64,000 nucleotides of DNA, taken from positions 1,922,001 through 1,986,000 of the forward strand of contig NZ_CP046122.1 in NCBI RefSeq assembly GCF_009707365.1, read 5' to 3'. Positions 25,439-33,328 of the stretch are shown one piece after another (the stretch's first letter is position 1; the number at the start of each line of letters is the position of its first letter). Position numbers and translations under genes: made by a program. The notes below the pieces were generated by a model that saw only the letters and a program-made list of their open reading frames with translations, made no database searches and was not told where the DNA came from. This stretch comes from Microlunatus sp. Gsoil 973 (GTDB taxonomy: Bacteria > Actinomycetota > Actinomycetes > Propionibacteriales > Propionibacteriaceae).

Positions 25439-27068
25439 GACCGCGGAAGGCCTCCGCGAGCCACCACGATCCGCCGTCACTGACGATCTTGGCGTCGATC
25501 ACCAGCACACCGTCGGGGTGCTCGGTCCAGCGACCGATCGGTGACAGATCATCCGGTCGACGTACGGTGGTGCCGGTTGCGCCGAAGCCGCGGGCGACCG
25601 CGGCGATGTCAGTGTCGGGGAACGTCACCGCCGCAAGATCGGCGGCTTCACCGAAGTGGTGCACCTCGGCGCCGTAGGCGGCGTCGTTGTAGACCGCGAT
25701 CAGCATCGGACGGCCCAGCCTCACCGCGGTCTCCAGTTCCGAGACGGCCATGTGGAATCCGCCGTCACCGGTGGCGATCACGGGCAGCCGGTCCGGTTGG
25801 GACAGCGCCGCACCGATCCCGCTGCCCAGTCCGAGTCCGACGGACTGGAAGGCCTGGGTGAAGCAGAAGCCGCGCTCGTCCGGCACCCGCAGGTAGGCGC
25901 TCGGGTAGCCCATGAAGTTGCCGGAGTCGACCGCGACCACCCGCTCGGCCGGGAGGATCCGTTCCAGCGCCGCGGAGAACTGCCGCGGATCGATCCGATC
26001 GGCTGTGCCGAGATCGTCGGTCGATGTGTCGTTCCACCAGCGGCGCTCGGCCAGCCGCCGGGACACGGCAGCAGTGCGATAGCCCTCCCGGTGGTCCGGG
26101 AGCGCGGCGAGCAGATCGGCCGCCGTCGCCCGGCAGTCACCGACCACACCGTGGTCGACGGATCGGTGGCGTCCTATCGCAGCAGGATCGTCATCGATCT
26201 GGACGACGGTGGTGGCCGGGCCGATCAGTGCACCGTGTCGCATCGTCCACATGTTCAGGGCGCAGCCCCAGCCGATGATCAGATCGGCGTCGGTGATCAA
26301 CTCTGCGACGAGCGGGGAGGCGAAGCCGCCGGAGATCCCGCAGTCGAACTCGTCGCCGGCGAACAGCCCGTTGGCCACCGCCGACGTAGCCAGCAGGGCT
26401 CCGCACCGCCGGGCGACCGCTGCGATCTCCGGGCCGGCGTGGCGGGCTCCGCGGCCGGCAACGAAGACCGGGCGGCGGGCGGCGGTGAGCACGCCGGCCA
26501 ACTCCTCGACCGCCTCGCCGGCAGGTCGAACCGCCGTCGGCGTCAGCAGACTCGGAGCCGAAGGATCGGCCGCCATCTGCTCGGTTTGCACGTCAAGCGG
26601 CAGGTTGAGCACCACCGTCCGGTGACCGTGCACCGCGGTCCGGTACGCCCGGATCACGTCGTCGGCCAGCGAAGCCGCGCCGTGCACCCGCTCGGGAACC
26701 GCCCCGACGCTGGCCACCAGGCCGTCCTGGTCGATCCGGAAGTTCGAGTTGACCGCAGAACCCGCCGTGTCCGCGGCCAGCACCAGCATCGGCGTACGGC
26801 TCTTGGCGGCCTCGGCGATCCCGGTCATCGCGTTGGTCAGGCCGCAGCCCTGGTGAACGGTGAGAACGCCGGGCAGGTCGGCGAGCCTGCTCCAGCCGTC
26901 GGCCATCGCAGCCGCACCGCCCTCGTGCCGCGCGGCGAGGAAAGGGACTCCGTGACGTCGCAACGCGTTGGTGACCACGAAGTTGCCGCTGCCGACGACG
27001 CCGAACGCATGGCCGACACCAAGATCGGCAAGTAGCGATCCGACGGCCTCGGCGACAGAGCTGCCCAT
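25434..27068 (-). CDS. Thiamine-pyrophosphate-dependent enzyme, acetolactate synthase/benzoylformate decarboxylase-like
   Basis: The 544-residue protein has the three-domain layout of the family. Near the N-terminus AARHEGGAAAMADGWSRL carries the conserved Glu that activates TPP; in the C-terminal domain GDGGFHMAVSELETAVRLGR through AVYND is the GDG...N metal/TPP-binding motif. Catalysis would be decarboxylation or carboligation of a 2-oxo acid. The middle domain (VFVAGRGARHAG, IGWGCALNMWTM) is ordinary. It follows the cyclase gene after 2 nt and is probably co-translated, so the two may act on the same aromatic or 2-oxo-acid substrate. The sequence alone does not separate benzoylformate decarboxylase, oxalyl-CoA decarboxylase-like and other branches. 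Confidence 0.8.
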   Translation of the reverse strand: MGSSVAEAVGSLLADLGVGHAFGVVGSGNFVVTNALRRHGVPFLAARHEGGAAAMADGWSRLADLPGVLTVHQGCGLTNAMTGIAEAAKSRTPMLVLAADTAGSAVNSNFRIDQDGLVASVGAVPERVHGAASLADDVIRAYRTAVHGHRTVVLNLPLDVQTEQMAADPSAPSLLTPTAVRPAGEAVEELAGVLTAARRPVFVAGRGARHAGPEIAAVARRCGALLATSAVANGLFAGDEFDCGISGGFASPLVAELITDADLIIGWGCALNMWTMRHGALIGPATTVVQIDDDPAAIGRHRSVDHGVVGDCRATAADLLAALPDHREGYRTAAVSRRLAERRWWNDTSTDDLGTADRIDPRQFSAALERILPAERVVAVDSGNFMGYPSAYLRVPDERGFCFTQAFQSVGLGLGSGIGAALSQPDRLPVIATGDGGFHMAVSELETAVRLGRPMLIAVYNDAAYGAEVHHFGEAADLAAVTFPDTDIAAVARGFGATGTTVRRPDDLSPIGRWTEHPDGVLVIDAKIVSDGGSWWLAEAFRGH

Positions 27069-27070
27069 GG

Positions 27071-27856
27071 CTAGGACGGCCCGTCGCCGTCCGGAACGAT
27101 CGCGAACGCCCGTGCCGGCGATCCGGTGCCGCCGACGATCGGCAGCGGGGCAGCGATGATCAAAGCACCGGTCACCGGAAGTTGATCAACGTTCTGCAGC
27201 TGGGTCAGCCCGTACTTGTCTGCACCGAGCAGCTGGTGATGGGCGGGGAACGGCGGTTCGAAACCGCCCGCCTGTCCGGCATCGATGCCCACCGTCTCGA
27301 CCGCGAAGCCGGTGATCGGTGACCCGGCCAGCCATTTCGCCCCGGCCACCGAGACCCCCGGGGTGTGCGGCCCGTTCTCGTCGGTGTTGAGGAAGGCGAC
27401 GGCATCGCGGTTGTATCTGCTCCAGCCGGTCCGGAGGACCAGCCAGGCGCCGTCGGGCAGCGGTCCGTTGGCGGCGACGAAAGCCTCGAGGTGTTCGGGT
27501 TCCAGCAGGAAGTCGGGGTTACCCGCGACTTCGGTGGTGTAGTCGAGGACGACCGCCGGGCCGATCAAACGCGACGGTGGAATCGTGTCGACAGAGTTGC
27601 CGTTGCGGCCCGTCGCCCAATGGCTCGGCGCGTCCACGTGGGTGCCGGTGTGTTCCCCGGTGTGGATGTTGTTCCAGCTCCAGAACGGGCCGTCCTCGTC
27701 GAAGTCGCTGACCTTCTCCAAAGAGAGCGGGATCGTGTTGGCGAACGGTGCGGGAAGTTGCAGCACCGGCGTCGTCGGGGACAGCGGTGCAGTGAGATCG
27801 ACGATCCTGGCCTCACCCGATCCGAGCGCGCCGAGCAGGGTGTCGATGGCGGTCAT
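27071..27856 (-). CDS. Cyclase family protein (kynurenine formamidase-like metal hydrolase)
   Basis: The 261-residue protein has the signature HTGTHVDAPSHW at about residues 69-80, the His-x-Gly-Thr-His-x-Asp-x-Pro-x-His metal site of the Cyclase family (PF04199), which includes bacterial kynurenine formamidases and isatin hydrolases. Supporting blocks are IVDLTAPLSP at the N-terminus and FAVETVGIDAGQA. The family hydrolyses amide or lactam bonds using zinc or manganese. AGAGAGG precedes ATG 27856. It is the first gene of a two-gene unit with the TPP enzyme. No kynurenine-pathway gene is nearby, so the substrate is left open. Confidence 0.85.
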   Translation of the reverse strand: MTAIDTLLGALGSGEARIVDLTAPLSPTTPVLQLPAPFANTIPLSLEKVSDFDEDGPFWSWNNIHTGEHTGTHVDAPSHWATGRNGNSVDTIPPSRLIGPAVVLDYTTEVAGNPDFLLEPEHLEAFVAANGPLPDGAWLVLRTGWSRYNRDAVAFLNTDENGPHTPGVSVAGAKWLAGSPITGFAVETVGIDAGQAGGFEPPFPAHHQLLGADKYGLTQLQNVDQLPVTGALIIAAPLPIVGGTGSPARAFAIVPDGDGPS

Positions 27857-27936
27857 CGGAGCCTCTCTTCATTGCTGCCTGCTGGACTGCCGCCAGGGTA
27901 TCGGTCGGCATGCCGGGTCGGTGTGCAGCCGGCGAG

Positions 27937-28638
27937 TCAGTTCGCGGAGCGGCCCCATAGTCGCTGGCTGCCGTCGTCCTGGTCACCCGGCTCCTCACCG
28001 AACGGCAGCGGATCGGACAGGGTCGCCCGGGCGACGGCCCGGGTCACTCCTCGCCGATGATGTCGTCGACACAGCACCTCGTAGGAATAGCGCCGATCAT
28101 GATCATCGGTCAGTGTGTCGCCGACAACCACCTGATCGCCCTCGGTGACCATCTCGCCGTCCACCGTCCGAGCATTGTGGGTGGCGCGGGCACCGCACCA
28201 GCACAACGCCTGTACCTGCAGGGTTTCGATCCGATCGGCCAGCTCCACCATCCGTCGCGAACCCGGAAAGATCTTGGTCTGGAAGTCGGTCAGGATGCCG
28301 AACGCGAACACGTCCAGTTGCAACTCGTCGGCGATCCGGGCCAGCTGGTCGACCTGCACTGGTTGATAGAACTGCGCCTCGTCGCAGATCAGGTAGTCGA
28401 CCCGCTTCCCGCTGGTCAACTCGGCGACCACGTACGCCCAGAAGTCGATGTCCTGGGTGACCTCGATGGCCGGGCGGCGCAGACCCAGCCGGGACGAGAT
28501 GATCGATTCCCCCGCACGATCCTGGCTGGTGAACAGCCGGCCGAGCCGGCCCGTGGTGCTGTGGGTGTAGTCGATCTGGAGTGCCAGCGTCGACTTGCCG
28601 CAATCCATCGGTCCGGTGAAGAAAACCAATTCCGCCAC
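27937..28638 (-). CDS. tdk: Thymidine kinase (type II)
   Basis: The 233-residue protein has the P-loop GPMDCGKST at 9-17, the LGRLFTSQDR segment, ICDEAQF near residue 84 (catalytic Glu and Asp), and the zinc site formed by CWC near 148 and CRRHH near 190. It phosphorylates thymidine to dTMP in the salvage pathway. The extra C-terminal tail after residue 200 is acidic and probably disordered. GTG 28638 is used as start; it lacks a clear ribosome site. It lies 53 nt downstream of the phosphodiesterase gene, an order seen in other actinobacteria. Confidence 0.93.
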   Translation of the reverse strand: MAELVFFTGPMDCGKSTLALQIDYTHSTTGRLGRLFTSQDRAGESIISSRLGLRRPAIEVTQDIDFWAYVVAELTSGKRVDYLICDEAQFYQPVQVDQLARIADELQLDVFAFGILTDFQTKIFPGSRRMVELADRIETLQVQALCWCGARATHNARTVDGEMVTEGDQVVVGDTLTDDHDRRYSYEVLCRRHHRRGVTRAVARATLSDPLPFGEEPGDQDDGSQRLWGRSAN

Positions 28639-28691
28639 GGGCGTCTATCCTGCCAGCCGCCGGACCGAGTCCCCCAACCGCAGCGGCGGGA

Positions 28692-29873
28692 TCAGCCGAT
28701 CAGCAGCGGCACGGTCATCTCGGCAGGGGTGAGCGACCCGTGCATGCCGACCAGCCCGTGCTCCCGCGGCTGGGTCTGGGTCATGATCGCCCAATCGTCG
28801 CGCATCGCCACGAGGACGTGGCCGAAGCGTTCGAGAACACGATCGTCGACCGCCCCGAACCAGCCGTCGTCGATGGCGTCGTCCCGGGTACGCACCCAGG
28901 CGCGGTCGCCGAGCAGGTCGGCCCAGCGGGCGGCCACCAGATGCGGGTTGTCCCGGTCGACGTACAGCTGCCGGAATCGTGCCTCGCCGGCGATGGCGTC
29001 CACGCCGACCAACAGTTGTGGCTCGTCCTCGGCGACCAACCGGTGACCGGGCAGGATGTCGACCATTCCATGATCACCGGTGACGATCATGGTCACCTCG
29101 TCCGGCAGCAGCTGTCTGATCAGGGAAAGCCGGCGATCGATCTGGGTGAGCGCATCCAGCCATTCGCCCGACTCGCAACCGAAGGCGTGACCGGCATGAT
29201 CAAGATCGCGTTCGTAGGCGTACACCAGGCTGGCTCTCGCACGGACCGCTGCGTCAGTGATCATCGCCGCCCGCTGATGATCATCCGCGCCGTTGGTGAA
29301 ACCGACGAACTCGGCGCCGCGCTGGGCGGCGATGGTCAATCCGCTGGAGGCGAAGTGCGCGGGCGACACCGACGTCGCGGCGACACCGGCTGCGTATGCC
29401 CGTTCGAAGATCGTCTGTCGCGGCTGGTAGTCACGCGGGTCGACCGGGGCGTCCCAGTAGAGCGCGTTGAGCACCTGACCCAGACCGGGCACCCGGGAGG
29501 TGTAGCCGACCATGCCGTGCTCCCCCGGCATCAGGCCGGTGCCGAGACTGGTCAGACTGGTCACTGTCGTACTCGGCACTCCGGCGGTGATCGGTCGTGC
29601 GTCGCCGAGCAGGCTGGTCAGGAATTCGGCGTTGCGCACGGCCCGGCGCAACAGGTGCCAGCCGAGTCCGTCGACGAGCACGATCACATAGCGCTGCGAT
29701 GCCGGCAGCCCGAGGATGTCCTCGCACTGCGGGACGCCGAGATGGGCGCAGGCCGACGGCAACAGGTCGGCGAGGGTGGAGCGCTGATAGGCGGGCCGGA
29801 TCATCTCCGGCAGCCGACGGGAACTGCCGACGGCACCGAGCGATCGGGACGTTCGGCCGCTGGTGATCGTCAC
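28692..29873 (-). CDS. Type I phosphodiesterase/nucleotide pyrophosphatase (alkaline phosphatase superfamily)
   Basis: The 393-residue protein has VIVLVDGLGWHLL near residue 62 (first metal Asp), GVPSTTVTSLTSLGTG near 100 with Thr as the likely nucleophile, ERDLDHAGHAFG near 218, and VTGDHGMVDI near 263 for the second metal site. These are the metal ligands of the alkaline phosphatase superfamily. There is no signal peptide, pointing to a cytoplasmic enzyme. GTG 29873 overlaps the stop of the DUF5998 gene in GTGA, so translation is coupled. In several actinobacteria this gene, DUF5998 and tdk stay together. Substrate unknown. Confidence 0.85.
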   Translation of the reverse strand: MTITSGRTSRSLGAVGSSRRLPEMIRPAYQRSTLADLLPSACAHLGVPQCEDILGLPASQRYVIVLVDGLGWHLLRRAVRNAEFLTSLLGDARPITAGVPSTTVTSLTSLGTGLMPGEHGMVGYTSRVPGLGQVLNALYWDAPVDPRDYQPRQTIFERAYAAGVAATSVSPAHFASSGLTIAAQRGAEFVGFTNGADDHQRAAMITDAAVRARASLVYAYERDLDHAGHAFGCESGEWLDALTQIDRRLSLIRQLLPDEVTMIVTGDHGMVDILPGHRLVAEDEPQLLVGVDAIAGEARFRQLYVDRDNPHLVAARWADLLGDRAWVRTRDDAIDDGWFGAVDDRVLERFGHVLVAMRDDWAIMTQTQPREHGLVGMHGSLTPAEMTVPLLIG

Positions 29874-30454
29874 AGGGCTGCCGCCCGTTGCAGATCACTG
29901 GCGAACCGCACCAACCGGGCGACCCGTTCGGCGCCGTTGGCGGCCGGGCTCATCCGGATCGTCAGATCGTCGGCCACCAGGTTGCCGGTGTATCCGTGAT
30001 CTGCCTCGCATTCGGGATCGGAGCAACTGGCCGGTTCGAGGTCCATCCGCCGCATCGCGCCCCATCCGATCGACAGCCAGGTCTCCTCAACCGGCGACTC
30101 CGCAGGACGGAAATGCTCCGGATCGGAGACCACCCGGGTCAGCACGACGGTGTTGATGTTGCGGATCGCGATGGATTCGGTGGACGACGACGCGTAGGTG
30201 CGGTTGTCACGACCCTCGACGGCGTGATCGTCGGTGTGGCCGACCAGCAGCCGGGTCTGGGTCAGCGCGAGGACGGTCAGATGCCGGTGGAACTCGTCCC
30301 GGTCGAAGGTCGGCTCGTAGTGCACCAGGAAACCGAGGACCGGTTCGTCGGCGGCCGCCAGCAGGATCCCGTCCTCGACGAGATCGGGGAAGAAGCCGCA
30401 CGACTCGATATCGGCACGGAGTTCCTGCCGGACGCTGACAGCCGCCTGGGTCAT
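29870..30454 (-). CDS. DUF5998 family protein
   Basis: The 194-residue protein has no assigned function. It matches the conserved actinobacterial DUF5998 type by its features: an N-terminal ADIESCGFFPDLVEDGILLA, EPVLGFLVHYEPTFDRDEFHRHLTVLALT, a central TRLLVGHTDDHA, and the acidic CSDPECEADHGYTG loop with two cysteines. No catalytic motif or membrane segment is seen. AAGGA precedes ATG 30454. It is the first gene of a unit with the phosphodiesterase (4-nt overlap) and tdk. The 187-bp upstream gap carries the 39-bp repeat described at 30518-30556. Confidence 0.75.
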   Translation of the reverse strand: MTQAAVSVRQELRADIESCGFFPDLVEDGILLAAADEPVLGFLVHYEPTFDRDEFHRHLTVLALTQTRLLVGHTDDHAVEGRDNRTYASSSTESIAIRNINTVVLTRVVSDPEHFRPAESPVEETWLSIGWGAMRRMDLEPASCSDPECEADHGYTGNLVADDLTIRMSPAANGAERVARLVRFASDLQRAAAL

Positions 30455-30517
30455 AGGGTCATCCTTGCACGCACCGCGCGGAACGCCGTTATCAGATCCA
30501 CAGTCACCCCCACCCCG

Positions 30518-30556
30518 CCGAGGGGTCACATATTCCCTCATATTTCCGGTGTGTCG
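30518..30556. repeat. Copy 1 of a 39-bp dispersed intergenic element
   Basis: It starts CCGAGGGGTCA, has TTCCCTCAT in the middle and ends CGGTGTGTCG; GAGGG and CCCTC form a 5-bp inverted repeat 10 nt apart. It matches 33 of 39 positions of 42955-42993. It lies between the GNAT-fusion gene and DUF5998. Confidence 0.65.
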
Positions 30557-30641
30557 TCGCCCTTGGACCCGCCACGGATCCGGATGGGTTGACCAGCCTG
30601 CTGTCGTCGGCGATCCGACCCGGTCCGGCTGCCGCCGCGGC

Positions 30642-33290
30642 CTAGAGACCCCTGGCGAGGGGATCGCGCTGGTCGTGGGCCGGAGCGACCTCGACCCGGG
30701 CGCCGAGCACCGAAAGCCCGTTCCGGTTGGCGATGCAGGGTGTGAGCAGCAGCCAGGACAGCTGCGGCAGTTCGTCGGCCAGCTGGGACACCCGGTGCAG
30801 TAGGTCCTCGACCCTGCCGACGTCGACCCCGGGCGCACCGTGGAGTCCGAACAAGGTCGGCGCAGCCCGCAGATCCCGTACCATCGCGGCCGCATCCACC
30901 GTGGTCAGCGGCGGCACCCGGAAGGCCTGGTCGCCGAGCAGATCGCTGGCGATTCCGGCCAACCCCAACTCGACGATCGGACCGAACGCGACGTCCTCGT
31001 GACTGGCCACCCGCAGCGGGACGCCGGCAGCCACCATCGGTTGCACCACCGGCGCCGCAGCAGCCAGTCCGGGATCGGTCTCCAACCCGAGTTCCCGACA
31101 CAATACGGTGAGGTCCCGCCAGGCCCGCTTCATCGCACCCGGGCCGTCCAGACTGCGGAAGACGCTGGCCAGGTCGGGCCGGCCACGGACCCGCTCCGCT
31201 GTCGCCTTCAGTACCACGTTCCAGCCGTAGGACTCCGCCGCGTCCAGAGCAGCGTCCAGGGTGTCGACCCGGCGCTGCCGGACAAGATCGATACCGTACG
31301 CCGCCAGCAGCTCGGCTGCCTCGTCATCAGACACCCGACCGCCGTGCGGATTCCTCGCCAGGGCGTGATTGATCACGCGGTGGGCAGCTGCCGGGTCGAT
31401 GTCGTCCAGTAGCGGGACGGCACCAGGATCCCGTGATCGCCAGTGGGCGTAGGCAGCCACGGCCGCCAACGCATGGATGGCCTCCGACCCGCCTTCGAAG
31501 ATCGGCAACGACTGTCCTTCGTCGGGTCCTTCCTCCGGCTCGTCGAAGTCCTCGAAGTCGAGGAACGCCGCCAGCAACGGCTTGCCCGAGGTTGTGGCCA
31601 ACTCCTCCAGCCGCCACTTCGCCTCCTGCGGGTCGGAGCCGAAGACGCCGACCACCGCACAGATCACGGCGTCGCAGCTGTCGTCCTTCAACGCGCGGGC
31701 GGCGAGCCCGGCCAGTTGCTCCGGCGGCTGCGCCGGCGCGAGCACCTGCGGTTCGCCGGCCAGGATCAACCCGGCCGACACCAGGGTCTGCGCCAATTGA
31801 TGTGCCAGCGTCTCGGAGTTGGTGATCAACGTCGTCCGAGGCCCGGCCGGCAACGGCTGCCGGGCGGCGACCTGGGCAATGCCGAACATCGCGTCGCGGC
31901 GGTTGGTGACGATCACCCCGGACTGCCGGAACAGTGCGTCCACCGCCTCCTTCGGCGCCTTGGATCGTCCATGATCATCTGCGCTGGTCGTCCGCCGCGT
32001 CTGGCCCGGTGAGAAGACCACCACGGGCTTGCGCCGGGCCAGCCGGCGGACGATCCGGGTGAACTTGCGCGGATTGCCCAGACTGTCCAGCGACAGCAGA
32101 CAGACCCGGGTCTGATCATCGTCCTCCCAGTACTGCATCACGTCGTTGGCGGTGACGTCGGCGTACTCACCGGTCGAGATGAAGGAGGAGATGCCGATCT
32201 GTTGCCGCAGCGCAGGGGTGAGCAGGGCCACGCCGACAGCCGCCGACTGGCAGAACAGCCCGACTCCGCCGGCTCGCGGCATCGGGCCGGGGCTGGCGTT
32301 CAGGGCAACATCGGGACTGGTGTTGATCAAGCCGAGCGCGTCCGGTCCGAGGGCACGGATCCCGTACGACCTGGCCAGGCTGACCACCCGCGGACTGTCG
32401 CTGATGCCGATGTCGGCACCGGTCAGCACCACGATCGCGTGGGCGCCCTTGTGTGCCGCGTCGATCACCACCCCGCCAAGATCATCGCGCGGGATCGACG
32501 CCACCACAAGATCGATCCTCCCGTCCACCGTGGCCAGTGATCGACTGGTCGGGACTCCCGAGACCGCGCGACCGTCGGTGCTGATCGCGATCACCTCGCC
32601 CCGGAAACCGCCGGACAGCATCGAGGTGACGATGGCCTGCACCCGCGTCCCGTCGCCGAGCACGACCACCCGCTCCGGGGTCAGCATCCGCCGCATCGAC
32701 GCACCCTCCGCCCGGTGTTCCCGGCGTTCCATCACGCCGACGGACGTGTCGGAGGGCAGGATCGGGAACTCCACCACCAGCAGCCCGTCCTCGTACTGCC
32801 GGCTGAGCTTGTAGCCGGCATCGGCGAAGACCTGAGCCATCCGGTTGTTCTCCGGCAACACCTCGGCGACGAATCCGGTGATGCCCCGCTCTCGTGCCGC
32901 CTCGGCCAGATGTTCCAGCAGCAACTGGCCAACGCCGCGACCCTGGTGGGCGTCCTCGACCAGGAACGCGACCTCGGCGCGGTCGTCCTCCAGTCGCTCG
33001 TAGCGCCCGACGCCGATCATCTTGTCGGCGACAGTCAGGATGAGCGCGACCCGGTCGACGTAGTCCACCGTGGTGAAGTGCTCGACGTCCCGGGCACTCA
33101 GCCGCGGATAGGGCGCGAAGAACCGCAGATACTTCGACTCATCGGAGACCCGGGAGTAGAAGTCGACCAGCAGTTGGGCGTCGTCGGGCCGGATCGGCCG
33201 CAGGCGTGCCAGGCCGCCGTCACTGAGCACCACGTCGGCTTCCCAACCTGCCGGGTAGCCGGGCGGGTTGTCGGGGGACGTCTGAGGCAC
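30642..33290 (-). CDS. GNAT acetyltransferase fused to ADP-forming acyl-CoA synthetase (PatA-like)
   Basis: The 882-residue protein has an N-terminal GNAT domain (about 1-170, AFLVEDAHQGRGVGQLLLEHLAEAA as acetyl-CoA loop), a CoA-binding domain from about 205 (VVLGDGTRVQAIVTSML), succinyl-CoA-synthetase-like domains to about 600, and an ATP-grasp domain to the end (NVVLKATAERVRGRPD, QPMVAAGVPLRV). This GNAT-first order is that of the Streptomyces PatA protein lysine acetyltransferases, which acetylate acyl-CoA synthetases. The segment that should hold the phosphohistidine of active ADP-forming synthetases reads DDHGRSKAPKEAVDALF, so synthetase activity is doubtful. GTG 33290 has a leaderless box. 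Confidence 0.85.
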   Translation of the reverse strand: MPQTSPDNPPGYPAGWEADVVLSDGGLARLRPIRPDDAQLLVDFYSRVSDESKYLRFFAPYPRLSARDVEHFTTVDYVDRVALILTVADKMIGVGRYERLEDDRAEVAFLVEDAHQGRGVGQLLLEHLAEAARERGITGFVAEVLPENNRMAQVFADAGYKLSRQYEDGLLVVEFPILPSDTSVGVMERREHRAEGASMRRMLTPERVVVLGDGTRVQAIVTSMLSGGFRGEVIAISTDGRAVSGVPTSRSLATVDGRIDLVVASIPRDDLGGVVIDAAHKGAHAIVVLTGADIGISDSPRVVSLARSYGIRALGPDALGLINTSPDVALNASPGPMPRAGGVGLFCQSAAVGVALLTPALRQQIGISSFISTGEYADVTANDVMQYWEDDDQTRVCLLSLDSLGNPRKFTRIVRRLARRKPVVVFSPGQTRRTTSADDHGRSKAPKEAVDALFRQSGVIVTNRRDAMFGIAQVAARQPLPAGPRTTLITNSETLAHQLAQTLVSAGLILAGEPQVLAPAQPPEQLAGLAARALKDDSCDAVICAVVGVFGSDPQEAKWRLEELATTSGKPLLAAFLDFEDFDEPEEGPDEGQSLPIFEGGSEAIHALAAVAAYAHWRSRDPGAVPLLDDIDPAAAHRVINHALARNPHGGRVSDDEAAELLAAYGIDLVRQRRVDTLDAALDAAESYGWNVVLKATAERVRGRPDLASVFRSLDGPGAMKRAWRDLTVLCRELGLETDPGLAAAAPVVQPMVAAGVPLRVASHEDVAFGPIVELGLAGIASDLLGDQAFRVPPLTTVDAAAMVRDLRAAPTLFGLHGAPGVDVGRVEDLLHRVSQLADELPQLSWLLLTPCIANRNGLSVLGARVEVAPAHDQRDPLARGL

Positions 33291-33296
33291 GGGCCC

Positions 33297-33302
33297 ATGG
33301 TA
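33297..33302 (-). promoter_or_regulatory. -10 box TACCAT for a leaderless start at 33290
   Basis: On the minus strand TACCAT ends 6 nt before GTG 33290; no ribosome site is present. Confidence 0.4.
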
Positions 33303-33328
33303 CGAGTCGACCCGGGCAGCCTCCCGCG

